From NCBI GenBank assembly GCA_032164245.1, contig JAVMKO010000003.1:46626890-46690889 (forward strand): 64,000 bases of DNA. The letters are read 5' to 3'. The notes under the pieces are model-generated. The model worked only from the letters and a program-made list of their open reading frames with translations. It was not told where the DNA came from and did no database searches. Each line of letters begins with the position of its first letter. Within the stretch, counting starts at the first letter, position 1. This document shows, one piece after another, positions 23,302 through 35,328 of this stretch. A program made the translations under genes and the position numbers. The stretch comes from Sternotherus odoratus. Taxonomy: Eukaryota; Chordata; Testudines; Kinosternidae.

Positions 23302-25846
23302 TAGTTATGCATTCACTATCTTGATAGCTAAATCACATTCATAAAATTATTACAGTCATCCCCGTGTTCTATACACCATTAGTATCCTTCAGCCTCAGTT
23401 CTGCAAATACTTATGCACATGCTTAATTTTAGACATTAAGTCTAAGTCTTTGCAAGAACATATCCTTAGATCTCAGTACACAACTTTCATTGTCTTCAGT
23501 GGGAGCTATAGATTAGTATCCTCAGGCAGAATTTGGATCCAGAGACTTTTTCTCTCAATGTTTCTTTCAGTTTATCTAGTGATTGAAGTCAGATTTACTG
23601 ACCAGTATAATGCCAGATACTGAGACTTCAGAAATCAAGGAAACTCTTTCAACAAATATATCTGAAAAATAAGATCTCTGCCAAAAAATTATATCATATT
23701 TAGCAAACAGCTGATGGACTGCTCCACAAAGCAGAAAATATTGATCTGCACAAGCAAGAAAATCAATTTGAAGAGATTGCTTATTGGGGAACAATTGGTT
23801 ATTAAGGCCTTAAAATAGAAAGCAGCCCTCAAAATGCAACGCACAAAATTACTGACAAGGCCTTTTTAAAGATTTACAAACATGAATCGAGAACTTGGAG
23901 CAAATGTCCCATGAAAACCCATGTCTGAAGAAGATAAAAAACACTGACACTAGAGGAGACTGTGATCCCCATAGCTTACCTGTTCAAATAAAAATTAAAG
24001 GTTCTGATGATACATATATATTGAATAATGTTTCTGAACTATAAATATGAAGAATTGCTGAAAGGTAAAAACAAGAGTTTTGTTAGTTATGCTTTAACAA
24101 TTTATAACTATGGGTAGTGAATTACTTTGGATGAGGTAACACTTATGCCAAGGCCTTGGCCTAGATTTTGCCTGGCATGAGTGTTGCCTTGCCAATTTTT
24201 CAGTACGAGAGACTTGTTTAGATGATACTTATTGCTAACACGACAAAAATGATGTTTTGTTATTTCACTGGAAACATTAGATAAAAAGATGTTAATTGGT
24301 ATAATAAATACGTATCTCTATATATTTCTGTGATGCTAAAAGTCCCCATGCTGGGGAAAAAAAGAACAAGAGGACATGGAAACATAATAACATGAAAATA
24401 CTGTAAACAGCAAAAGTTTTGTAAATCAAAGCATGTGCATGCATATTGTATGGGTTCTGCTTAACATTGACTCAAGGAAAACAAACGAATACGTAATGTG
24501 GAAAAAAATATGTAAAAGCAAGTGAATAAGGCCCATATCAGAGAAATACTTCACCAGAAACTGAAGGAATGAGACTGAAGATCCAAATCAGAGAACAGAG
24601 ACTGAGGCAACCATCATGAAGTGGAGGAAGGTTTCCCGGTACCCCAGACCTTGGTAATGTAGGCCTCTGTCTGTTCTGCCTTATCTGCTTATTGTTTGGC
24701 ATAAATATATATTCAGAAACTATATGACAATAATTCTGTCTGAAATTTTACAAATAAAGGAGAAAATTCATTAAACCTACATTAGGTGGACTTCTGACTC
24801 AGTTTCCCACCTTTGTCCCCAGCATGCTCAATTAAGCATTAGAAATACAAAAAACTGAATAAGATTTGTGGAGAAATGCATCAACTTCCAAATAATTTTC
24901 CCATGTCCTCCAGTGGCTTGAATCCATTGAAAGTGAATCCAAAAGCCAAATGGCTGACATCGTTCCTGTGCCGAAAACTAACAAGAATTTTGGCTAGATA
25001 TAGAGTACACCAAGGAAAATGTTGACCTAGAAAACAGATTGAAATGGAATAACCTAAAACTAATAAAATTCCCCAAAGTCTTCTCAGCTTGCTAAGGCTG
25101 CATTTCATAAGTGGTGCAAAGATCCAAAAATTAGGGACACAAGAGAAGTAAGAGACCAGAAATATTAAAATATGTGAGACTAATTTCTTTAGCACTGAAT
25201 AACATTTTCCATAAACTCAGTTTGAGATTCAGTATGATAGAAATCATTTACAGAGACTAAATTTGTACTAGTTGAAAGTGAATTTGCACCACAATAAGCA
25301 TTCCCCCTACAGCCCTACAAGCTGCAGTTTCATCAGATCTCATAAACTAAACAGGTTTGAGGCTAGATAATAATTTAATGAGAGAGTTCCAGGAAGCCTT
25401 ATATATCGCAGGAAATGGTCATGGTGCCTCAATAGGTGGCGGTTTTCCCTCTAAAACAATAGATCAACTCTCTATGATAATAATACATGAGGGGCACTGC
25501 AATTTTTGGATGCACCATCTCTCAGATGACATACAAAACTGAGTCCATTATCATTTGCAGTCACTAACTAGACAAGCTATTTATAACTATCATATGGTAA
25601 TTTTTGTAAGAGCAGAGATGGGAGTTAATGTGTCAAATTCTGAAGTGACCTGTCAAGATAATTTAAACATTGGCTAGTGACTGAGAAGTCTAAATGAGTA
25701 TGTAAATGAATCTAAATTAGTCTAAGGGACCCTGGAGGGATTATAATATGGGGAGGGGATATAATACGCCTCCTGGAAGAAGGAGTAAATTACACTAATT
25801 TCAGTCCTTCAAGGCCCCCTTAGAATCACCTCTGAGTATGTCCCAG
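23302..25846. other. Non-coding AT-rich stretch
   Basis: No gene-like ORF: a 104-codon minus-strand frame at 24881-25195 is hydrophobic and low in complexity without a motif. I see no terminal repeats. Nothing else recognised. Confidence 0.5.
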
Positions 25847-26888
25847 TGTGACGGTGCTGTTCCTGGTGGGATCCAACTGTGAGTGTCAGATTGCTTCCAA
25901 AGGGGCAACTACAGCCCAAAGCTGGGGTTTTTCCACACTAAGGCAAACCAAACCAGCCAAACAGAAAAGACTTTGGTTTCGCCCCACTGGCTAACCACAA
26001 GTCACACAAGCAATTCCCTTAGACACTCCAGATTCCCAGTATCACCACCACCAGCCACCTGTCCTGGGGATCAATGGTTATGTAAACCAATACCCCAAAT
26101 AAAGAAAACGGTCCTCCCCAATTCCAAAGAATCAGGCCCCAGACCCAGGTCAATATACAAATCAGATCTTACCACAAATCACGCTGTTGCCAATCCTTTA
26201 GAATCTAAAATCTAAAGGTTTATTGTATAAGGAAAAAGGTATAGGTGAGGGTTAGGAAAGGTTAAAAGAAATCAATTACATGCAGTAATGGCACATCTCT
26301 TGGTTCAGTCTTGCAGCTGTAGAATAAACTGCAGGTTTCAATCAAAGTCTTTGGAAAGCATCCCCTGCAGAGATGGGTCAGCACCTTTGTCCAGAGTTCC
26401 CCTGAGTAGCAAAGTTCCATCCAAAGCTGGAAACAAGGCAGGCTGAAGGCTGGAGGTAGAAGACAAAATGGAGGACGTTCTTCCAGGCTTTATAGACTTC
26501 CTCCTGTGGGTGAAGACCCTCCTCCTCCTTATGCAGAGTCTGGTTGCAAAACAGCCACATGGTCCAATTACCAGACTCTCAATGATTCAGTTTTTGCCCA
26601 GGCATGTCCCATTCCTGGGGAGGCTCCTCGGGTGTGGACAGAGTTAATTGTGCAGTTAATGGCCCCTTAATGGGCCATCAGGCAGGCCATTCAAGTCAAC
26701 ACCAGCTTGCCTGAGATTCCACCCAGAAACCAAGCATAAGCTTGAAGTACAAAGATACACACACATCAATGGCATATTCATAATCCGCCCTCCATAACCT
26801 GGTCATAGACACCTGTTATGACCCCCTTCACATAATATTTGGTACCCCAATGATCTATATGGTACCCAATTATTCCAGTAATGTGACA
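25847..26888 (-). mobile_element. Solo LTR (1.04 kb) with CCCAG target duplication, minus orientation
   Basis: Plus-strand ends are tgtgacggtgctg (25847) and gtaatgtgaca (26888), flanked by perfect CCCAG repeats at 25842-25846 and 26889-26893. A polyadenylation signal on the minus strand lies near 26219 (tttatt on plus). The sequence is an inverted relative of the LTR at 43827-44902 along nearly its full length, including the block with gattttagattctaaagg. No internal region remains, so it arose by LTR-LTR recombination. The 5-bp duplication is compatible with several LTR groups. Confidence 0.9.
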
Positions 26889-26893
26889 CCCAG

Positions 26894-28073
26894 TGATCAA
26901 AATTCAGAGGTGATGTGTAAGGAGCAGTAAATGAGAATGTAAGTCCAACAAGTCAGTACATCTAAGGGAGTCTAGGAGACTAAATTGGTATTTCGTACAG
27001 ATAGGCTGGCAGAAAAAAGGTATAAATTGGTCCAGTATGTCATAGCAGAATAGAGACTTTCCTCACCTCAAGACAAAAAGCACATTTAAGAGAATTTCCT
27101 CCAAATTTAAACTGCTTGTTTCTTTTTTGCTTGTGCAAGCAACACAATACATTATAAAATTATATTAATTGCTAACAACTTACCAGTTTTGAATCAAATA
27201 CAAATTTGAATCAAATCCTTTTTTCTGTTACATGCTGCTAAAATTTGGAATTGTAATTAATTTTTTTTAAAAAAAATGATAAACACATCCCCAAGAACAA
27301 CTTAAGGAGGCTAGTAATCTCATTTTAAAGCAGTAAAGCCTTCATTACTGTCAATAGTTCTAGTATCAGACGATTTCAGTCATTCAGCATCCCAGGTGTC
27401 AACAGATCCATGAGGAAGTTTTGATCAACATTACTGAAAACAACTGACCAATCTTTATTGTATCATAGCTTTTGACCCTAAGCTTCGTGCACTATTGGTT
27501 CGTAATCCAGTGACTCTTTTAGAACAAAACACATAGCCTTTATACTTATAACTGGAGATTTCTTTTCACATTACTGACATCTTTTTTTTACTTTTATATA
27601 AGAAAACTGGAGGAAATTCCCTGTAGAGTGCAGAATGGCAACATGGCCCAAAGGAATCAGAAATTTTTCATGGCATTTGTCAGTTACACAGTAGTAGTGT
27701 ATATGTTATTCATTATAAATTCGTATTTGTTCTTGTTTATCTTTCTTTAAACTGAAGATACTACATGGGAAAAGGCTATAGTTACTGAATATATTGTGGT
27801 AGTCGCAGTACCAAAATTGAACTGGTGTAATAGAGACTATTTTTGTTACAGGGAAAAGCATTTGCACCAATATGTATAGGAACAGAACCAGGTAGCTAGT
27901 TATTTCACACTTTACCAATACCTTTTGAATTTTAAAGCATTCATTTCCATTTCTTTTGCAAATTTTATTTCCAACTCTGACAGCTTTTGTTTTATAAGAA
28001 TCTTTTTGCTAAGATCAGCTTTTAAATCTGATATACTCATTTTACATTTTTTTCCTGTCTTCCTCACCCAACA
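26894..28073. other. Non-coding region, nothing recognised
   Basis: AT-rich sequence with chance ORFs of up to 70 codons. No domains, terminal repeats or tandem arrays seen. Confidence 0.5.
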
Positions 28074-28081
28074 GACTCGTA

Positions 28082-28819
28082 CAGTGGTTCCCAAACTTTA
28101 ACAACCTGCACCCCCTTTCACTAAAATGTCAAATCTCACAAACCCCCTCCTAAAAATGAATATTTCCTGAGATTTTCTCCTTTACCTGAGTCTAAATGAC
28201 ATAAGCAGTGTTCTTGGAAATATAAAATTTGTTTTTATGACATGCTCTTTGCACACAATTTATACTTAATTATTATTTATCATGACAGTATTTTTATTAC
28301 ATTATGAAATGGCAACACTCTTCCCAGATCTCACTTCCCAGATACTCACTTCTATCACTTTAAATAAGCCAGTTATAAGCCAAGGCTCCTATGTTTCACC
28401 AAGGAGTACCAGATGTGAAATCACATGAAGGGATTTGAGAAGCCAACTCAAAGATTTCCTCTTACACAAGCATTCAGGTCTTGAGCAGTCAATGCCTGTT
28501 ACAACAAAGCTTCAGCTTCTCTTCATAATCATAAACAATCAAAACAATCAAAAACAATTCTAGCTGCCTATTTAATTTTAAAAACAGCAAAAAAATATCC
28601 ACCTCCCTCTCCATTTCTGATAAGAAGTCTTGAAGTTTAAATCTCCTCAGTGTGATAGATATGCTCGCTTTGATATGCTTAGCTCTTGAAAGTCCAGAGG
28701 CTCTGGGCTGCTGGCCCTGTGCTGCTGGGGGTCCCTAGGGATGGCTCTGTCCACCATTAGGGATTTTTTTCCTGAGAACTCCCTGTAACATTTCACAAGC
28801 CCCAGTTTGGGAACCACTG
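28082..28819. mobile_element. Non-autonomous hAT element (738 bp)
   Basis: Terminal inverted repeats cagtggttcccaaac and the complement of gtttgggaaccactg are of the Charlie-like hAT type. Flanks gactcgta (28074-28081) and gactaata (28820-28827) are an imperfect 8-bp duplication. The interior is AT-rich and carries no transposase. Confidence 0.85.
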
Positions 28820-28827
28820 GACTAATA

Positions 28828-30067
28828 TAAATCTCTCCAAGTTTTCATGAAAAGTTTTTTTTTCTTCTATTTATAACACAGTTCTATGGCTTTTAACATT
28901 TATGTATTTTTGAGGCCATCCAGACAGTTTTTTATAGTACTGAATGTGTTTGTTTATTTACCCTCCCAGTCATTTCACATCTGAAGTGTTGAATTTTCTC
29001 TATGGAAAAACATTAAAGGGAAATTGCTCAGAGGACCCTAATCATGTAAATTAGTCACACAAAAACTAGATTTCCATGTACCGCCGCATCTTTGATAATG
29101 TAAAGCATAATAAAATACCACGTATATTTCCAAAGCACAATTTAGATCCTTTTCACTATTATTATGCCATATGCTGGAATTCAAGGATAGCGTAATTGTA
29201 TAACAGCCAGCTGCTGTGCTCTCTGAGAAATTAGTACTTCATGGCTACTCCTTCTGAATGCCACACTTGAAGATATATTCTCAACTTAAAATGAATCACT
29301 AGTCAAGATGACATGTTAAACCAGCTAGAATGAATCTGATAGCCTCTTCAATGTGGCTGATCTGAAAGTAATGGGAGATTTTGCTTTTAGCTGTTTTGAA
29401 AAACCTTTCGGCACCTTGATAGATACTTTATCTGTGGTCATTTCCCCCTCCTAAACTGCTCATTTGAAAAGATCTGATCCATAAAAACATCATTCTTTAT
29501 AATTCAGGGATTGTGCAATTTTAACTTTCTCTCTCTTCTGTTTGTTAAACTAAGAGATTATAGTTCTCTGAGTAATACCATACATCAAGTTGACAAAATT
29601 ATAGACTTAATATTACAGAGGACACTCATCTATATGAATAGAAAGGTAAAGGGATGACATTGTAATATTTTAGTACAGGAAGATTTCACATACCCCATCT
29701 AGGTCTGTCATTTAGTGTTTGTACACATTACTGTTTGGCTTTTTTTCTTCTCTGTTTCTCAGACTTCTTGATTTTGATCATGGTTGCAGCTTTCACTACA
29801 AGCTTGGGTCATCTGCTCCTCACATCAGTTTTTCTCTCGATACAGAGGTTTGTCATAAAATCCCTCTCTACCTTGTACCTTCCTGACTTCAGTTAGTATA
29901 CTGTAGCTTCTGAGCATCCAAACAGATTCACTATATCTATATCCCATAATGTTATACAACAGACTACAAAAAAGCTTTTCCTGATGTACAAGTACCTACA
30001 TTTAATTAGCTACAAGGAATCTCAGGCCCAAATAGGCAAGATTTAAATATAAACATATTTTATTTCA
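28828..30067. other. Non-coding region, nothing recognised
   Basis: AT-rich sequence without supported genes or clear repeats. Confidence 0.5.
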
Positions 30068-30102
30068 TCTATCTATATATATAAAAGTCAAGTGGTGTAT
30101 GT

Positions 30103-30136
30103 ATGTGTGTATGTATGTATGTATGTATGTATGTAT
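30103..30136. repeat. (TATG)n microsatellite in the Helitron
   Basis: About eight tatg/gtat units with one tgtg interruption, located 30 bp inside the Helitron 5' end. Confidence 0.9.
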
Positions 30137-30349
30137 GACTGCGAACTCCTCCCGCACCGTTTGAGCCAGAGACTTGAATTTTGGTACAGTGAGGGGTCTT
30201 GGGGTCTAGATGCTGGTAAGGGTTGAAAAATTTTCGGATCTCACCTCTGACGCCCCCCAGGGGTGAAAGTCTTTCAGGGCCAATCACATCGGCTGGGCGG
30301 TTAGTGGTGATGATGTCATAATACCCCCCTCCAACAGACACCTCACTCG

Positions 30350-30790
30350 CTCAGCTCACCCCTCCCTCCTCCAACGGAACCCCGGAGATCCCTCAGTTCT
30401 CTGCCCCTCCTCCCTCCCAACGGAACCCCGGAGATCCCTCAGTTCTCTGCCCCTCCCCCCTCCAAACGGAACCCCGGAGATCCCTCCATTCTCTGTCCCT
30501 CCCCGCTCCCAACGGAACCCCGGAGATCCCTCAATTCTCTGCCCCTCCCCCCTCCCAACGGAACCCCGGAGATCCCTCCGTTCTCTGCCCCTCCCCCCTC
30601 CCAACAGAACCCCAGAGATCCCTCAGTTCTCTGCCCCTCCCCCCTCCCAACGGAACCCCGGAGAGCCCTCAGTTCTCTACCCCTCCCCCCTCCCAACGGA
30701 ACCCCGGAGATCCCTCCGTTCTCTGCCCCTCCCCCCTCCCAACGGAACCCCGGAGAGCCCTCCGTTCTCTGCCCCTCCCACCTCAACCCC
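30350..30790. repeat. Minisatellite 1 of the Helitron, 59-61 bp unit
   Basis: Roughly seven tandem units of the form ctccaacggaaccccggag + atccctcagttctctg + cccctccccc. Units differ by a few substitutions (agatccc/agagccc, cagttct/cattct/cgttct). It is open in translation because the unit lacks stops, producing repetitive pseudo-proteins that are not genes. Confidence 0.9.
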
Positions 30791-30889
30791 GGACTCCATC
30801 AGCTCTGTGCCCCCCCCCACCTGCGAAGGTCCCCGGAATCCCTCGCCTCTGGGCCCCCTCCCCCCTGCGACGGATCTGAGTTGGGTTTG

Positions 30890-32070
30890 GTGGGACGGTA
30901 AGTGAGGTGGGGGTGTCGGGTTCGGTCGGGGGGTGAGGTGGGGGTGTTGGGGTTGGTCAGGGGGTGTTGCGGTTGGTGGGGGGGGTGAGGTGGGGGTGTT
31001 GGGTTTGCTTGGGGGGGTCAGGTGGGGTTGTCGGGTTTGGTCGGGGGGTAAGTGAGCCGGGGGGGTGTCGGGGTTGGTCTGGGGGGGTGGGAAGGTGTCG
31101 GGGGGTGAGGGGTGTGGTGTGGGTGTTGGGTTTGGTCTGGGGGGGGAAGGTGTTGGGGTGGGTGCCCAGACCAAACCCGACACACCCCCCCCGGTTCACT
31201 TACCCCCCGACCAAACCCGACACCGCCACCTCACCCCCCCACCAACCGCAACACCCCCTGACCAACCCCAACACCCACCCCTCACCCCCCCCAACACCTT
31301 CCCACCCCCCCAGACCAAACCCGACACCCCCTGGCTCACTTACCCCCCGACCGAACCTGACACCCCCACCTCACCCCCCCACACCAATCGCAACACCCCC
31401 AGACCAAACCTGACACCCCCCGGCTCACTTACCCCCCGACCGAGCCCGACACTCCCACCTCACCCCCCCAACCAAACCCGATACCCCCACCTCACCCCCC
31501 CACCAACCGCAACACCCCCTGACCAATCCCAACACCCACACCTCACCCCTCACCCACCACGACACCTTCCCACCCCCCCAGACCAAACCCGACACCCCCC
31601 CGGCTCACTTACCCCCGACCGAACCCGACACCCCTACCTCATCCCCCCAAGCAAACCTGACACCCCCACCTCAACCCCCACCAACCGCAACACCCCCTGA
31701 CCAACCGCAACACTCACCCCTCACCCACCCCAACACCTTCCCACCCCCCCAGACCAAACCCTACACCCCCCGGCTCACTTACCCCCCGACCAAACCCGAC
31801 AACCCCACCTGACCCCCCCAAGCAAACCCAACACCCCCACCTGACCCCCCGACCAAACCCGACATCCCGCCCCCCCCCGGCTCACGGTGCACTGTGTAGC
31901 ACACAGATTATTAAATACACTGTTCGGTCGGGGGATGAGGTGGGGGTGTCGGGTTTGGTCGGGGGGTGAGGTGGGGGTGTTGGGTTTGTTTTGGGGGGTC
32001 AGGTGGGGTTGTCGGGTTTGGTCGGGGGGTAAGTGAGCCGGGGGGTGTTGGGGTTGGTCGGGGGGTGTCA
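30890..32070. repeat. Minisatellite 2 of the Helitron: strand-switching G-rich/C-rich array
   Basis: The unit is about 30-50 bp (ggtgtcgggtttggtcgggg with ggtgaggtgggg). It is G-rich on plus from about 30890 to 31160, switches to the reverse complement from about 31165 to 31875, and returns to G-rich from about 31928 to 32070. The array is therefore a large inverted repeat, with runs of 4-8 G that could form quadruplexes and long hairpins. Long proline- and glycine-rich frames here are translation artefacts. Confidence 0.9.
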
Positions 32071-32385
32071 ACTGTCTGCCCTCTCCCCACCTCCGACTGA
32101 CCCGAGCAACGCCGGGCACTTATGCTAGTATTATATATATTAGTTGGGTGTGAAGGAGTGTGGTTATTTTGTTTCAGCACAGCTGTTTATATTTGTGAGT
32201 AATCAAAATCATGATATACCCATAAGTTTTTGTGTTTCTGTCATCAGAAAAAGGAATGAAAGAAAATGGGAAAGGGAGAAAAGTTGTATCACTAAGCATG
32301 GCTATCTTATGCTTTGCTTCAAACTGAAGAGCTGTCAGTTAAAAACCAGTGAAACATAAAGAGAAAGAATCCGCTAAGACTGAGG

Positions 32386-32690
32386 GCAGATCTACATTAC
32401 CCGCCAGATCGGCAGGTAGCGATCAGTCTATCAGGGGTCGATTTATCGTGTCTAATCTAGACACAATAAATTGAACCCCGAGCACTCTCCCATCAACTCC
32501 TGTACTCCACCACCATGAGAGGCACAGAGAGAGTTGAAGGGGGAACAGCAGCAGTCAATTCAACACCATGAAGACGCTGCGGTAAGTCAACCTAAATACA
32601 TCAACTTCAGCTACGCTATTCTGGTAGCTGAAGTTGCATATCTTAGGTCAATCTTCCCCCCCCCCCCCCCCCCACTGTAGACCAGGGCAA
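32386..32690. mobile_element. Harbinger-like MITE, second copy
   Basis: Same family as 14583-14877 in reverse orientation: the hairpins gatttatcgtgtc...gacacaataaat and aacttcagctac...gtagctgaagtt are present in opposite order. Outer ends are gggcagatctaca (left) and tgtagaccagggc (right). A C homopolymer (32655-32672) has expanded near the right end. No clear 3-bp duplication. Confidence 0.75.
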
Positions 32691-33496
32691 GAAAACGACC
32701 ACCAGCAAAAAATAATGTATGACTGTTTTGTATTTCTCTTTCCTTTCTCATGCTCTAGTTACCTGCAAATCTGTCTTTTCCCTTTGGTGCTTGGAGTTTT
32801 CTATTGTTCTTTTTGTGATTTTTATCTCACAGTCTTCTATACAATTCATCAACTTCCACTCTGAACTGTCATATGCCTTGCTCACTTGAGATAGACAGGT
32901 TTAACCTAATATGTGATTTTAAACCATTTTAGTTAAACCAGTGTAACCATATGTGGACAGTCATAGCATTTTAAGAGTGTCTTGTCTGAGGTTAGCTAAA
33001 GTTGATTAGGAACAGGTTTAAACCAAACTGTAATAAGCTGTTCTGAAATGGATAGTGAAGGGTCTATACAGGAGTTTGCACCAGTTTAACTAAATCATTT
33101 TTAAAAACAATGTAAATAAAACCGTTGCAGCTTTATCAAATAAACAAGAACATACAACTGTATTACTTAAATACACTTGTGAGAAAAAAAGTTAGGAAAT
33201 GAGGAATGAAGAAAAATCTAGGGCCCCATTCACCACTCTGTTAAACCAGTTTTATGCCATTGTGTCCTTATTGTTTTCTATGAAATCACAACATCATAAA
33301 ATCGGTACCAAAAGTGCTGATGTGGGGCTCTTCTTTCAAGTTCAGAGTGCAACTTGGATTTTCAAAGCATGAATCAGCCATTTTTACCCATTTTCCCACA
33401 TGCTTATATCTCGTGATAGAACTAAGACAAAGTCCTTAATATTATTTAAGCACCCTGTCATTTAGGCAAACACTGAAAATGGTACAGAATGGTACA
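32691..33496. other. Non-coding region
   Basis: No supported gene. Several short gtttaaac/taaacca blocks between 32900 and 33250 hint at an old MITE, but I cannot define its ends. Confidence 0.45.
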
Positions 33497-33504
33497 GTTT
33501 AGAG

Positions 33505-35320
33505 CAGTGGTCGCCAACCTTTCGGACCTCACGGACCACTAAACTCACAATTTTGAATCCCGCAGACCACTAACATGAATTTTTTTTAAAAGGTACAAAC
33601 ATCTATAAAATAATGATCATAAAAGTTCCATTTTATTAATATGAAATGCACTTGTTTAATTATAACAAAATTATTAATGTGATATTTGTTGCTGCTTGTT
33701 TGAAATAAGTTTATGGATTCTTGGCTCCAATGATGTCACTGCAACACAGAGAGCCGTTTGTATTTCAAGCCAACAGCAGTACTTGTTTTTTATTGCTGTA
33801 ACAGATGAGAATGTCTTTTCACACAGATAGGTTGTTGCAAATGGAATCAAAATTTGATGGCTTTTTCACTCAGCACTGGGTACTCACTTTTTACGGAGGG
33901 CCAAAAATGATGTCTTGATGAGGATGAGTGGAATTTAGCGTTGAGACTGTCGTCGGATGATAGATCGATTAGGCTTTCTTTTTCTTTCATGCTCAAATTG
34001 CTATCTTCAATTTTCGCCGAAAATGGATCCATTACCCACATGTTGCCATGTCTGGGGTCCTCTTCCTTTGGGTAATAACGGCCAAAAGATTCTGTGAGTG
34101 ACCGTAAGTGCTGTTGAACAATGGTTATTACCTGTCGGTTGACATCCTCCTCTTTCATATACTCATCAAGATTTGGGAACATTTGCAGAACTTCTTTAGC
34201 CAACTGCATTTGACACAGCAATATTTTCTTTTGAAATGCATCCATTTTACCTCGCAGTGTGAACACGCCCGTAAGCTGTCCTTGCAAGGATGTGTTTAGC
34301 TTGTTTAACAGTGAAAAAATATCTGCCAGGTATGCAAGCTTGGCTAGCCAATCATCGTCAGACAAGAGATCTTGGAATTTCGAATTATTTTGCTGCTGGA
34401 AGAATAACTTGACTTCTTGGCGCAGGTCGAACAATCGGGTTAGTATTTTGCCCCTCAACAGCCATCTCACCTCATCATGAAGAAGAAGATGAGTATATGG
34501 AGAGCCCATTTCTTCACAAAGTGTCTCAAATATTCGAGAATTGATTGCTTTGTGCCAAATTTCATTTATAATTTTAATTACATCAGAGAGTACTTCGTGC
34601 AGTTCTGGAGACAATTCTTTTCGCCACAAGTTGCTCACGATGTATAATACAATGAGTGAACAAGATGTCTGGGTGTCCAACATCTTTCACTTTTGTAACA
34701 ACTCCTAAACGATGCCCGGTCATGCTTGCGGCACCGTCTGTGCATATCCCAACACATTTCTTCCATTCAATACCGTGTCTCAGGAAATAACCATTAAGTG
34801 CATCGAAAATCTCAGAGCCGGTTGTTCTACCCAGCAAGTTCAGCAAACAGAGGAGTTCTTCCTTTAGCTCTCCTTGACACTCAAACCTCACAAAACAAAG
34901 GAGAACTGCCTTGTTAGTTATGTCTCTTGATTCATCGAGTTGAATTGAATAAAACGTTGAATTTTTTACCATTTCAATCACTTGATTTTCAATATCTTCG
35001 GCCATGTCTTCAGTTCTGCGCTTCACAGTGTTAGCGGACATAGGAATTACTTTCAGTTTCTGGACAGCCTGTTTCCCCAAAACCTCTTCACAGGCTTGTA
35101 ACAAGCAAGGCTTAATTAATTTCTTCTCCAATCATATACGGCTTTCTACTTTTCGCGATTTGAAGTGCTATCAAATAAGAAGCCTTTACTAGGGACTTAT
35201 AAATAAATAAATATTTATCTTATCTTCCTAAAAATTGCAAATGTCCAAATTTCTCCAGGGACCACCAAAATTTTCTCGCGGACCACCAGTGGTCCACGGA
35301 CCACTGGTTGGCGACCGCTG
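33505..35320 (-). mobile_element. hAT element with broken transposase and perfect 8-bp target duplication
   Basis: Terminal inverted repeats cagtggtcgccaacc (33505) and the complement ggttggcgaccgctg (35320) are flanked by identical GTTTAGAG at 33497-33504 and 35321-35328. Sub-terminal ggaccac/gtggtcc repeats occur on both sides. At 1816 bp it is shorter than autonomous hAT elements, because the transposase N-terminus is missing. Confidence 0.93.
33690..35215 (-). pseudogene. hAT transposase remnant, N-terminally truncated and frameshifted
   Basis: The minus-strand frames together cover the RNase-H-like core and dimerisation end of a hAT transposase of the kind domesticated as ZBED/FAM200-type genes. 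Recognisable blocks: IALQIAKSRKPYMIGE (about 35180), LDESRDITNKA with the first catalytic-type D (about 34930), CTDGAASMTG with a second D (about 34735), an alpha-helical insertion region (34560-34000), and an LCEKTFSSVTAIKNKY dimerisation motif (about 33825). Frame changes occur near 35125, near 34615 and near 33850. The BED zinc finger and other N-terminal residues are absent; coding sequence gives way to the right terminal region at about 35215, so the loss is an internal deletion of the element. Confidence 0.88.
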
Positions 35321-35328
35321 GTTTAGAG

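Larger units (their letters stand above)
30072..32128 (+). mobile_element. Non-autonomous Helitron with minisatellite core
   Basis: The 5' end has the TC-tatatataaaa start expected of vertebrate Helitrons (30072; a start at 30068 is also possible because tcta is repeated). The 3' end shows the classical GC hairpin cccg-agcaacg-ccggg (32101-32116) followed 8 bp later by terminal CTAG (32125-32128) and a host T at 32129. There is no target duplication, as expected for rolling-circle insertion between A and T. No Rep-helicase is encoded. The interior is a short unique region with a tatg microsatellite (30103-30136) and two minisatellites. Confidence 0.88.

Noticed and set aside
24881..25195. 104-codon hydrophobic minus-strand frame
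   Set aside because: No recognisable family; hydrophobicity follows from AT-rich codons. Considered a LINE remnant but found no diagnostic block.
30356..32119. Several 70-211-codon frames rich in Gly/Arg or Pro/Thr
   Set aside because: They translate the Helitron minisatellites on both strands; the repeat units simply lack stops.
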